This document shows, one piece after another, positions 1 through 8,295 of a DNA stretch of 64,000 nt. A model generated the notes under the pieces. That model was not told where the DNA came from. It worked only from the letters and a program-made list of their open reading frames with translations, and searched no databases. The position numbers and the translations under genes are program-made. Each line of letters opens with the position of its first letter. The first letter of the stretch is position 1. This DNA is from an uncultured Phocaeicola sp. (GTDB taxonomy: Bacteria; Bacteroidota; Bacteroidia; Bacteroidales; Bacteroidaceae), in assembly GCA_944320605.1 (NCBI GenBank), contig CALUIE010000003.1, positions 1 through 64,000 on the forward strand, read 5' to 3'.

Positions 1-998
1 CATTGAAAAATAAAGGTTACAATGCGGTTGTTGTGAATTGCTTTCAAATCATTATATTTGTGCTATCGAGAACAGCCATTGAAAAATAAAGGTTACAATG
101 CGGTTGTTGTGAATTGCTTTCAAATCATTATATTTGTGCTATCGAGAACAGCCCTTGTGTCGGCTACCTGATAGACCACCCGGTTGTGAATTGCTTTCAA
201 ATCATTATATTTGTGCTATCGAGAACAGCCAGACAGCAAAGCGAAGAATGAAAGGTTTAGTTGTGAATTGCTTTCAAATCATTATATTTGTGCTATCGAG
301 AACAGCATAACTAAAAATCTAATTGTTGGATGATACGTTGTGAATTGCTTTCAAATCATTATATTTGTGCTATCGAGAACAGCTGGCCACCTGCCTGGGA
401 TGATTGGTAATATGTTGTGAATTGCTTTCAAATCATTATATTTGTGCTATCGAGAACAGCTTGAATGGATGATGGAAAACAAATGGACTGGTTGTGAATT
501 GCTTTCAAATCATTATATTTGTGCTATCGAGAACAGCAATTAAAATGTAATTTCAAAGCAAAATCAGTTGTGAATTGCTTTCAAATCATTATATTTGTGC
601 TATCGAGAACAGCCTCGAAGAAAATTACTATTGGGTAGATGCAGTTGTGAATTGCTTTCAAATCATTATATTTGTGCTATCGAGAACAGCAAAAGTCTGT
701 TATAAACCAAATAAATAAGTGTTGTGAATTGCTTTCAAATCATTATATTTGTGCTATCGAGAACAGCCTAAGGCTCAAAGATTATGACAGACAATAAGTT
801 GTGAATTGCTTTCAAATCATTATATTTGTGCTATCGAGAACAGCAACCTTCAGTATGAAGTGGCACGACAGGCGGTTGTGAATTGCTTTCAAATCATTAT
901 ATTTGTGCTATCGAGAACAGCTCTCCACATCTATCCATGTATGCTCCACCAGTTGTGAATTGCTTTCAAATCATTATATTTGTGCTATCGAGAACAGC
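1..998 (+). CRISPR. Type II-C CRISPR array, 13 repeats of 47 bp
   Basis: Thirteen 47-bp direct repeats (beginning GTTGTGAATTGC, ending GAGAACAGC) start at 30, 106, 183, 260, 337, 414, 491, 567, 644, 721, 798, 875 and 952. I read all copies as identical. Spacers are 29-30 nt. The window opens inside the array: bases 1-29 are a spacer identical to the next one (77-105). Repeat length matches Bacteroidetes II-C arrays. The tracrRNA anti-repeat at 7081-7100 pairs with the first 21 nt of the repeat as written, so crRNA is read on + and the array converges with the cas genes. Each repeat holds TTG-N19-TAtaTTTG (repeat positions 2-31), a Bacteroidetes promoter match. The last repeat is not degenerate. 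The left end and any leader lie outside the window. Confidence 0.98.
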
Positions 999-1065
999 AC
1001 AACACGCACAACAACCTATGTTTCAACATTTTAGAAAGTTTATTAGAAATAAAAAAATGCTGTTC

Positions 1066-1111
1066 TTTAAAACAATATAACCCGCTTTAAAGCGGGTTAT
1101 ATTGTTTTAAA
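1066..1111. terminator. Perfect 23-bp palindrome, bidirectional terminator
   Basis: A perfect inverted repeat of 23 bp per arm, with a GC core (CCCGC/GCGGG) and A/T-rich flanks, centred between 1088 and 1089. It lies between the end of the array (+) and the end of cas2 (-), and the cas2 stop codon sits in its right arm. The symmetry and its place between convergent units point to an intrinsic terminator for both transcripts. Confidence 0.85.
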
Positions 1112-1442
1112 ATAATTCCAACTGCTGTCCAGGAGCATTAGCAGTAGCCACTTTCTTCCCATAAAAAATCTTAATTTGTGCAAATTGTTTATCCGTTATA
1201 CAAAGTATTCCTACTTGTCCCACTTGTGGTAAAAAAGATTGAACTCTTTTTATATGAACATCCGCATTCTCGCTACTTGCACAATGACGAATATATATGG
1301 AGAACTGAAACATAGTAAATCCATCTCGCTGAAGAAGTTTGCGAAAATCAGATGCTGCTTTTCTTTCTTTTTTTGTCTCTGTTGGCAAATCAAAAAAAAC
1401 AAGTATCCACATAACTCTATATTCACTAAATCGCCCTTCCAT
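1107..1442 (-). CDS. cas2: CRISPR-associated endoribonuclease Cas2
   Basis: A 111-residue Cas2. In the Cas1-Cas2 integrase it forms the central dimer that measures and holds the new spacer. The ferredoxin-like first strand with its conserved acidic residue reads MWILVFFDLPTETKKER (about 11-27). The middle has FQFSIYIRHC and the C-terminus ends in QQLELF, a tail I associate with Bacteroidetes II-C Cas2. I kept the upstream Met because relatives carry a similar FSEYR lead-in. The gene lies 53 nt downstream of cas1 and is the last gene of the cas operon. Its stop codon is embedded in the terminator palindrome. Confidence 0.95.
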   Translation of the reverse strand: MEGRFSEYRVMWILVFFDLPTETKKERKAASDFRKLLQRDGFTMFQFSIYIRHCASSENADVHIKRVQSFLPQVGQVGILCITDKQFAQIKIFYGKKVATANAPGQQLELF

Positions 1443-1495
1443 AAAATAATCCTTAAAGACTTTAGAGATCAGATACCCAGTTTATCAATAATGCA

Positions 1496-2455
1496 TTACT
1501 CATTTATGGGAATAATTGGATATTGAATACGTCTTAACTCTCCATCAAAACACTTATATAATGAAGATGTTGTTTGTGCTACAGCAACCATTAAAGGGCT
1601 GCGTTTCCCTCCGATAACAACTTCCATAGTAGGTATGGACAATAATGAAGTTTTCATTTCCTTATCTAATTCTAAATCTCTTCCATCATCACTGACTGAC
1701 ATTTTTTTATAAAGCGAGTACACTAAACGATCAACGTACGGTCTATAAGGTTCCATAATATCATCTGCTAAACAATACGCATTATACCTATTATGATGAT
1801 GAATCCCCAATGTTGGGAGTAATCCACTTGAGACTAAAGCTCTTGACACTACAGCTCTTAAAATAGCATAACCATAGTTTAAAAGATTGTTGGGTGGCAT
1901 ACCGTCTCTTTCACGTGTAAAACCATCAACTTCAGCAAACAATAATTTCCAATAATAAGCAGCTGCTCTCGCCTCAATATTTTCAGAATCTCCGCTTTTA
2001 ACATTATTGGCCCAAACTTTCATACATTTTACTTCCTCACCTCTACATTCTAACAACACTGATGCTTGATTCATAATCTTTGCTTGTATGGTCTGTTGCC
2101 ATAATTGTTTCTTCAATGGTAAAGACGCATCTATCTGTTTCCTAAAGCGTTCACTTTGCGTGGTATTTCCATCAAGCGGTAACATCAAACCAATCGGCAT
2201 ACTTTTATTGTCGCATGTAATAATCGCACAATTATTCTTCAATAGAGCATCCATTGTTCCGGTTGTTATGGTTATTTGTTTATTATCTAAAATAACCACA
2301 CCTATATCTTCTATTGGTTTGGTTATTTCAGACTGACGCTTAAATGAATATGGAATAGAAGAACTACTTTCTACTTCTGGGAGTTTTATAACCAATTGTG
2401 CATTCCTCAATGACAAATACGCCGGATTTCCAAAATATAATGTCTTCTTTATCAT
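1496..2455 (-). CDS. cas1: CRISPR-associated integrase Cas1 (type II-C)
   Basis: A 319-residue Cas1, the catalytic subunit of spacer integration. Metal-binding residues expected for the family are visible: E161 in the ENIEARAAAYYW segment, a His of the HHH cluster at 219-221, and the acidic run LADDIMEPYRP (about 229-239). The N-terminal beta domain starts MIKKTLYFGNPAYLSLR. Length is normal for type II Cas1. The gene starts 27 nt after the cas9 stop and is followed by cas2, so the order is cas9-cas1-cas2. No csn2 or cas4 is present, which defines subtype II-C. Confidence 0.97.
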   Translation of the reverse strand: MIKKTLYFGNPAYLSLRNAQLVIKLPEVESSSSIPYSFKRQSEITKPIEDIGVVILDNKQITITTGTMDALLKNNCAIITCDNKSMPIGLMLPLDGNTTQSERFRKQIDASLPLKKQLWQQTIQAKIMNQASVLLECRGEEVKCMKVWANNVKSGDSENIEARAAAYYWKLLFAEVDGFTRERDGMPPNNLLNYGYAILRAVVSRALVSSGLLPTLGIHHHNRYNAYCLADDIMEPYRPYVDRLVYSLYKKMSVSDDGRDLELDKEMKTSLLSIPTMEVVIGGKRSPLMVAVAQTTSSLYKCFDGELRRIQYPIIPINE

Positions 2456-2482
2456 AAAACATTATCATCAATATAGTTAGAT

Positions 2483-5400
2483 TTACAAATTATATTTAAT
2501 TTTCCCAAGGCGACTCACTTTTAACGGTACACATATCTCCTTTATCATTTCACCTGTTAAGGCTTTTTCTATTTTATTCAAAGATAAAAATTCTACTTTA
2601 TCTAATATGATTCCTGACACACTGTACGGAATAAAAAAACTTCTATTTCCTGTACAACTCACCATCTTATAAATTCTTTCAGGTACAGGATTACCTGGCA
2701 GCAAACCACTTCTCAATTCATCTTCCGTGGGGACATACACCAAATCATTAGGAGATAAAACAAATTTAGGCTGTAAACCTTCTTCATTTACAGGAGCAGA
2801 TGGCAAACCTTCTTTTTGCAGTCTAATTACTTCATTAAGCGGAACTGTTGAGAATGTTCGTTTCTTACCATTGTCATAAATTGCAAAAAACAGATTCGTT
2901 CCTTTAGCAGCCTCCACAAATTTTGCCGCTTTATTACCACTCTTGCCTACCGCAAATTTATCAGCCTTTTCATATTCCCTTACTTTATAAATAGGTTTAT
3001 GTTTCTTACCACAGTTCAAATTTATAATATTCTTATTCATGCGTTCAATGCCTTCGGCAGAGAAAGCAACTTTTGGATCACCTCCCTCTATCTCAAGATG
3101 CCTTAACAAAATACTCCTAATACCAGTATCTGTTACTTTTCCTTCTATCTTCTTCTTATCAAAACTATCATCAAGCAGACTGCGTGATGCAAAATACCTA
3201 TCCTTTGTTTCTCTGGTAAAATAATATGCAGGTATCTTCTTCAAATTAACATCTTGCCAACTTTCATTATTCTCTTCAAAGTACTTCATTATAAGTTTCT
3301 CATCATAACCTTTCAACAAGAGTTCTCTCAGTTTACTCTTAAGATCCTTATCTATAATTCTTACAGGATCAGCCATCGCCTCTTTCAAACTGATTGTTGT
3401 TTCCTTCCTTAGATTAACTTCACCACAAACCGTTTCCTTATGCAAAGATTTTCTTATTGCCCACCAATTCTTGTTACACTCCTGTTGAGATATAACTATC
3501 CTACCATTCTCCTTACGTTGATAGATATTTTTTGTTTTGTTTATCACCCTCAAATTCTGCTTTATACTTACAATGACATTTGAAAGAACTGAATAAACAT
3601 CCTGAGTAAATGTATCCCAAGGTTTAACAATCCGTTCCTTTTTGTCTGCATTGTCTTTTACACACAATAAATTACGAAGATCATGACGGCTTACATTACT
3701 TTTAGCCGACTGATTATTAAGATAATTTACAATGTTCCTTCCTGCACATGCTATCACAATTGCATCCATTGCATGATGACGATGGTCTATACGTTTTTTG
3801 TTAAATCCTTTCTGCAAATGAAGAGGCATTGTTGGTATTACATGACCGCTTGTATTTACAGAAGTATAATCTGTGGTATCTGTAATTTCATTCATTCTCT
3901 TAAAGCGCGGAAGGATTATTTTGTTCCATACATCATTCACTCCCCAATCATTTTTTAAACGGTCAGTTACTCCACCACTACAAACTACTACATTCTTGGA
4001 TATTGTTTCCTGCTCATCTTTATCTCTTACTATATTCGAAAGCAAAGAGACGATAAGCCTGCTTATGTATCGAGTGTCGTTCATCTGTCGTTCAGAGAAC
4101 TTATCCGGTATGTCTTCCATGAGAAGTTTTTTCATCTTTGCATTGTTCTTTGAATAATGGTCCTTAACAAACTTCTCATAATTATCAACAGCAAATATTT
4201 CTACCACTGAACCTGAATAAAGTTGTACTTTTTCCCCATGATGTTTCTTTATAAACTCATAACCAAGCATATTGCCCTTCAACTTATTAACTTCTGACTC
4301 ACATATAACCTTATTTGTTAGGGAGTCATCAAAAAAACGTGATCTTGGTATAACATGCTCAATCTCGTATGCGGCAGTAAAGAGTTTGCTTAATGGTATT
4401 GGAATACCAGTATATGGCGACCTATACTTTTGCTCAAGCCAAAGACGGTAACGCTTAATATCAGACGGAGTAGGTCGTTTATTTATATCTGTTTCATTAA
4501 ATTTCTTCAATATGGCAAGCATCTCATCCGCTTGATTTTCATCTATTTCAGGAGAATTCCATGCTCCTTCCTCATAAATACGTAGTAAATCCTGCTGTGA
4601 AGGTGAATAAGGACGAACATTCTCAATACCCAGATCAGGATTAATAAATTCCGCCAAAAGAGCTTTTATACGCAAATTAGTATTTTCATTCTCCTGTATT
4701 CGCAAACTCATCTTGCGTCTTTTATCCGACGGATTCTTCATTTCCCTTCCAAGTTCTACATGAATTTCATCTATACATCCAACTTCATTCCACACATCTC
4801 TGACTGTACGCAATGTTTCCAGCATAACTTGTTCAACTATAGGATTATGTAGTGAATGTTGTTTAAATTTTCTAATGTAATCGTCTATGTCAGAAGGAGA
4901 CATCCAACGCTCCGTACTCTCAGATTCCGAATGACGGTCATATACTACATAACACACAAGCCAAAGCGGTAAACCTTTGAACAATGAGATATCTGTAAGG
5001 TTAATAGATTTTTCTCTTACTCTTTCGCGTATATTTGCATCATATTCTCCTGTTATAATTTTTTCAATTCTTTCACGAGTGTTATCACAAATATTTTCCT
5101 CCTTCCAATATTTTCCCATACGCATCAAAGGAAGTAGTTTTTTTATCGCCTTTGCAGAATATGCTCCATACGATTTTTCAAAAGCAGGAGTATTCACAAA
5201 GGCATTCACAAACTCATTTCCTAAACAGTACTTGTCCGCAAATGATTCTAAAGCCTGTTTCAATTCCTGCTTACTTGACACAGAATACAGTATATGCCAC
5301 AACTTCTCTTCAGCAAATGAATCATGACTTATAAGGTCATCAAAAGTAATACTGGTCTTTTCAAGTCCTTTTAATATTGTATAACGAGTTTTATTACATG

Positions 5401-6988
5401 GATATGACTTATCTTCTACATAGTTCCATCTGTAATTATCTATCGTCTTCTTTGCTAATCCAAACGGTTTATACTTCAAAAAGTCTTCTTGTTTTATCTC
5501 CTTTTTAGTATTCAACCAATCAAACAATTCCACATAATCATTTTCATCCTTAAGAAACTCATTCGTCACATCTACATCTACTTTAAGAGCATCACCGACC
5601 TGCTTTGTCTTTTGATATATACGAAGACTTAATACAAATTGCCAAAGTCTGAATTCTTGATATAATGGATGCGATTTAGCTATACACTTAACGGCTGCAT
5701 ACTTTTTCTCACCTGTATTTTTATCTAAATATACATGCGACTCGTATGGACATTCATCTATTAAAGACTTTTTACTCTTCAAAGGTCTCTGATAAAACAA
5801 TATATCATTGATAAAGAAATAAGCAAAATCATGTACCAACATCATATTCCTATGTGCAGGGTTATTTGGATACAATTCATCTACACATTTTTCATAAAGA
5901 GCCTTATCCTGAAGCTCAGGATGAAATTTTTTCTGTTTTTCAAGTATCTCTTTTATTTCTTCTTTGTAATATTTTCTTTCTATTGTACGTACCAACTTAC
6001 CACGAATCTTTTGTTTTGGATTACGTAACAATGTTTCAAAAATGTACTCACCTACTTTCTTACCAGATTTGTCAAGGTCATTTTGCGTTTTTTGCTTTAT
6101 AAGTTCCCATTCTGTATTCCATTCCGCTTCTGTAGGTATATTGAAAATGCACGACAAAGAACCATCTTCATTATATCTATCATTACCATTCTTATCAATA
6201 TCGACTTTTACAATAATATCCTTCTCAACACCAATCCAATCAGGTATCTCTTTTTTGAAAATCTTTCCTGATACTCCATTAGACAATACGACAACAAGAA
6301 CTTTTAACCCCCTATAAACTTCTTTGGTATCTATAATATTTATCACTTTCTGATGGTCAAAGTACTGTCTGGTCTTACTCGGTTTCTTTTCTTCCTCACT
6401 TTCATCTCTGAGTTGGAAATACCCTCTTTTCTGATTAAAATTAAGCAAAATCCAGGATAGCTCTTCCTTACTTATCTTTTGAGTCAAGGCTTTCTTACGA
6501 AGGTAATACAATGTCCAATCGTACGGGACTTTTGATTCTTCTGAAATATATTGTGGATTGTTCTTTTGGAATTCCTCAAGCATTTCTAAAAAGGAATCCA
6601 TAAAAAGAAAATGATACTTATTGTCTTCATCCATAATCCATGCCAACTTGGGTTCTGTACCTGGAAGAAACTTTCCATATCTGTCGAGTTGCGAATTATA
6701 ATGTTGTGGCAAAAATCCCATTAATGACAAAACTCTATTTAATCTCTCACGTCTTAGTTTTCCTCGTTCATATAAACGCCTTGTGCTTCTATGTTCTCTT
6801 CTGTCCTTTGTCTGAGAAACCGTATTCCCCTTTTCAAAATCCCCCATAAGAGACGCATCCATCGGGATTATTCTACTACCTGCCGCCTCTATACCGCATA
6901 GAACTTCTTTACTCTCATTTTCTGATTTATTTATCACAGCCCAACCTATACTGTTGGTTCCCAAATCAAGTCCTAAAATCTTTTTCAT
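2483..6988 (-). CDS. cas9: CRISPR-associated endonuclease Cas9 (type II-C, 1501 aa)
   Basis: RNA-guided DNA endonuclease. RuvC-I starts at the N-terminus (KKILGLDLGTNSIGWAV, catalytic D8). An Arg-rich bridge helix follows (STRRLYERGKLRRERL). RuvC-II is IDEIHVELGREM with E745. HNH is YEIEHVIPRSRFFDD with H878. RuvC-III is RIDHRHHAMDA with H1072 and D1075. All nuclease residues are present, so it should be active. I start at the Met directly before the RuvC-I motif; a Met 15 codons upstream (7033) adds an unrelated hydrophobic tail and lies upstream of the likely promoter box. The C-terminal few hundred residues should recognise the PAM. 1501 residues is long for II-C; the extra length is probably in the REC lobe and C-terminal region. 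Confidence 0.97.
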   Translation of the reverse strand: MKKILGLDLGTNSIGWAVINKSENESKEVLCGIEAAGSRIIPMDASLMGDFEKGNTVSQTKDRREHRSTRRLYERGKLRRERLNRVLSLMGFLPQHYNSQLDRYGKFLPGTEPKLAWIMDEDNKYHFLFMDSFLEMLEEFQKNNPQYISEESKVPYDWTLYYLRKKALTQKISKEELSWILLNFNQKRGYFQLRDESEEEKKPSKTRQYFDHQKVINIIDTKEVYRGLKVLVVVLSNGVSGKIFKKEIPDWIGVEKDIIVKVDIDKNGNDRYNEDGSLSCIFNIPTEAEWNTEWELIKQKTQNDLDKSGKKVGEYIFETLLRNPKQKIRGKLVRTIERKYYKEEIKEILEKQKKFHPELQDKALYEKCVDELYPNNPAHRNMMLVHDFAYFFINDILFYQRPLKSKKSLIDECPYESHVYLDKNTGEKKYAAVKCIAKSHPLYQEFRLWQFVLSLRIYQKTKQVGDALKVDVDVTNEFLKDENDYVELFDWLNTKKEIKQEDFLKYKPFGLAKKTIDNYRWNYVEDKSYPCNKTRYTILKGLEKTSITFDDLISHDSFAEEKLWHILYSVSSKQELKQALESFADKYCLGNEFVNAFVNTPAFEKSYGAYSAKAIKKLLPLMRMGKYWKEENICDNTRERIEKIITGEYDANIRERVREKSINLTDISLFKGLPLWLVCYVVYDRHSESESTERWMSPSDIDDYIRKFKQHSLHNPIVEQVMLETLRTVRDVWNEVGCIDEIHVELGREMKNPSDKRRKMSLRIQENENTNLRIKALLAEFINPDLGIENVRPYSPSQQDLLRIYEEGAWNSPEIDENQADEMLAILKKFNETDINKRPTPSDIKRYRLWLEQKYRSPYTGIPIPLSKLFTAAYEIEHVIPRSRFFDDSLTNKVICESEVNKLKGNMLGYEFIKKHHGEKVQLYSGSVVEIFAVDNYEKFVKDHYSKNNAKMKKLLMEDIPDKFSERQMNDTRYISRLIVSLLSNIVRDKDEQETISKNVVVCSGGVTDRLKNDWGVNDVWNKIILPRFKRMNEITDTTDYTSVNTSGHVIPTMPLHLQKGFNKKRIDHRHHAMDAIVIACAGRNIVNYLNNQSAKSNVSRHDLRNLLCVKDNADKKERIVKPWDTFTQDVYSVLSNVIVSIKQNLRVINKTKNIYQRKENGRIVISQQECNKNWWAIRKSLHKETVCGEVNLRKETTISLKEAMADPVRIIDKDLKSKLRELLLKGYDEKLIMKYFEENNESWQDVNLKKIPAYYFTRETKDRYFASRSLLDDSFDKKKIEGKVTDTGIRSILLRHLEIEGGDPKVAFSAEGIERMNKNIINLNCGKKHKPIYKVREYEKADKFAVGKSGNKAAKFVEAAKGTNLFFAIYDNGKKRTFSTVPLNEVIRLQKEGLPSAPVNEEGLQPKFVLSPNDLVYVPTEDELRSGLLPGNPVPERIYKMVSCTGNRSFFIPYSVSGIILDKVEFLSLNKIEKALTGEMIKEICVPLKVSRLGKIKYNL

Positions 6989-7013
6989 GGTAAATATTAT
7001 ATATGTTTTGCAA

Positions 7014-7021
7014 CAAATATA
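7014..7021 (-). promoter_or_regulatory. cas9: Candidate cas9 operon promoter (-7 box)
   Basis: On the minus strand this is TATATTTG, an exact TAnnTTTG box, 25 nt upstream of the chosen cas9 start. I found no good TTTG element 19-21 nt further upstream, so only half of the consensus is met. Confidence 0.4.
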
Positions 7022-7043
7022 ATAATTTTTCACATAAGATCAT

Positions 7044-7074
7044 TTTGAATATATAAATATTTCCTATAGATTTG
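7044..7074 (+). promoter_or_regulatory. tracrRNA promoter
   Basis: TTTG at 7044-7047, a 19-nt gap, then TAgaTTTG at 7067-7074: a full match to the Bacteroidetes primary-sigma consensus. Transcription would start about 7 nt downstream, at 7080-7082, which is the first base of the anti-repeat. It is divergent from cas9 and close to the cas9 -7 box. Confidence 0.8.
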
Positions 7075-7080
7075 TGACAT

Positions 7081-7158
7081 GATTTGAAGCAATTCACAAT
7101 AAGGATTATTCCGTTGTGAAAACATTAGGTTCCCTCGTCCTTTAACGGGGGATTTTTT
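7081..7158 (+). ncRNA. tracrRNA (type II-C)
   Basis: Bases 7081-7100 pair with the first 21 nt of the CRISPR repeat: 8 bp, a one-nt bulge on the repeat side, then 12 bp ending in a G-U wobble. That duplex is the expected RNase III substrate. A small nexus-type hairpin is possible in AAGGATTATTCCGTT (7101-7115). The RNA ends in an intrinsic terminator: CCCTCGT (7132-7138) pairs with ACGGGGG (7145-7151), followed by six T. With the upstream promoter the primary transcript is only about 78 nt. An ORF on the opposite strand here is not credible. Confidence 0.92.
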
Positions 7159-7180
7159 ATACCTTATAAACTGAAAATAC

Positions 7181-7780
7181 TCACAAGGCTTTATCACACG
7201 AAGCCTTTCGCATACTGAACTCACATCCGCAATATTGTTGATTATAAAAATTATATTCTTTTATAATAGCAATGCGACGTTCGCTCAAGCCACCCTTACG
7301 CCAGTTCTGCTCCCACCAAACAACATCCGAATATGGTTCTACAGCATAACGTCCCGCCTCATTTATCTGGTCAAGGCTTTTCCAACGAGATGATGCCAAA
7401 GTGGTGGTAATGACGGTAAATCCGTGTTCGTGCGCATAAAGAGCCGTTTCGCGCAAACGCATCTTGAAACAGCGAAGACAGCGTCCTCCCCTCTCCGGCT
7501 CATTCTCCATACCTTTTATACAATCCAACCAATGTGGATGGTCATAATCGGCATCAATAATATCAAGTCCTAACAAACGGGCGTAGCGCGTACACTCATC
7601 TTTACGGATATTGTATTCTTCAAGAGGATATATATTCGGATTGCAGTAATATATAACAGGACGTACACCATGCCCCATCAGACATTCAATTATGGCAGAC
7701 GAACATGGGGCACAGCATGTATGAAGCAGTACTTTATCTGCTCCACCAGGAACTTCTATATGGAATTCTTTCTTTTTCAT
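7181..7780 (-). CDS. queH: Epoxyqueuosine reductase QueH
   Basis: A 199-residue protein of the former DUF208 family. QueH reduces epoxyqueuosine to queuosine in tRNA, the last step of queuosine synthesis, and replaces the cobalamin-dependent QueG in many bacteria. The family's cysteine pairs are visible: the vicinal pair in LLHTCCAPCS near residue 22, GGRCLRCFKMRL near the middle, and YCGCEFS near the end. These should bind an iron-sulfur cluster and a second metal. It is the last gene of a tight three-gene run (metallo-hydrolase, acetyltransferase, queH), 3 nt after the preceding gene. Confidence 0.93.
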   Translation of the reverse strand: MKKKEFHIEVPGGADKVLLHTCCAPCSSAIIECLMGHGVRPVIYYCNPNIYPLEEYNIRKDECTRYARLLGLDIIDADYDHPHWLDCIKGMENEPERGGRCLRCFKMRLRETALYAHEHGFTVITTTLASSRWKSLDQINEAGRYAVEPYSDVVWWEQNWRKGGLSERRIAIIKEYNFYNQQYCGCEFSMRKASCDKAL

Positions 7781-7783
7781 AAA

Positions 7784-8293
7784 CTATTGTTTATCACTTT
7801 TACTTCTTTGGTATGCTATTCTCGGTGTACCGTTAGCTACGTAAATTATACCACACCTCACAAATCCGTTTTTCTCAAGAAGATGCTGCATTATCTTGTT
7901 ATCTTTATGTGTATCGGCACGTAAACATGGTGAGACACGAAGGCTCCATTCTATACAGGCAGAGGTGATACCTTTCACGCTGCCATCGGCTGCAAGGCGA
8001 TGTATCACATAATAAGGCTCATCGTCCGGCCAGGTACCGTCTTCTATATACGAATAAGTAGGATCCGGTCCTTTAATAAGGCAAAAAGTGGCAACAATAA
8101 TTCCATCATCCTCATTAACACAAACAAAACAATGTCCATCCGCAATTTCCCGACTTATAAGATCAACTTGCGGATAACCGTTAATCCATTGATTTGGATT
8201 GCCGGATGCTTTCATAAACTCCCTGGCTATTGAGAATATACGCATCAGTCTATCAATATCTCCCGGAACAGCTTTTCTGATTATTATTTCCAT
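7784..8293 (-). CDS. GNAT-family N-acetyltransferase
   Basis: A 169-residue predicted acyl-CoA-dependent acetyltransferase. The N-terminus (IIIRKAVPGDIDRLMRIF) is the usual GNAT first strand and helix. The C-terminal half has the DTHKDNKIMQHLLEKNGF segment followed by the last strands, as in GNAT members that keep a degenerate acetyl-CoA loop (here around VKGITSACIEW). The substrate cannot be told from sequence. It starts 2 nt after the metallo-hydrolase stop and is almost certainly co-transcribed with it and with queH. Confidence 0.8.
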   Translation of the reverse strand: MEIIIRKAVPGDIDRLMRIFSIAREFMKASGNPNQWINGYPQVDLISREIADGHCFVCVNEDDGIIVATFCLIKGPDPTYSYIEDGTWPDDEPYYVIHRLAADGSVKGITSACIEWSLRVSPCLRADTHKDNKIMQHLLEKNGFVRCGIIYVANGTPRIAYQRSKSDKQ

Positions 8294-8295
8294 AT

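Noticed and set aside
883..1080. Open frame running through the last CRISPR repeats
   Set aside because: Its codons are array repeats and spacers; no start context or protein-like composition.
7030..7224. 64-codon frame on the minus strand upstream of cas9
   Set aside because: It covers the tracrRNA and its promoter on the other strand and the end of queH; its peptide shows no family features.
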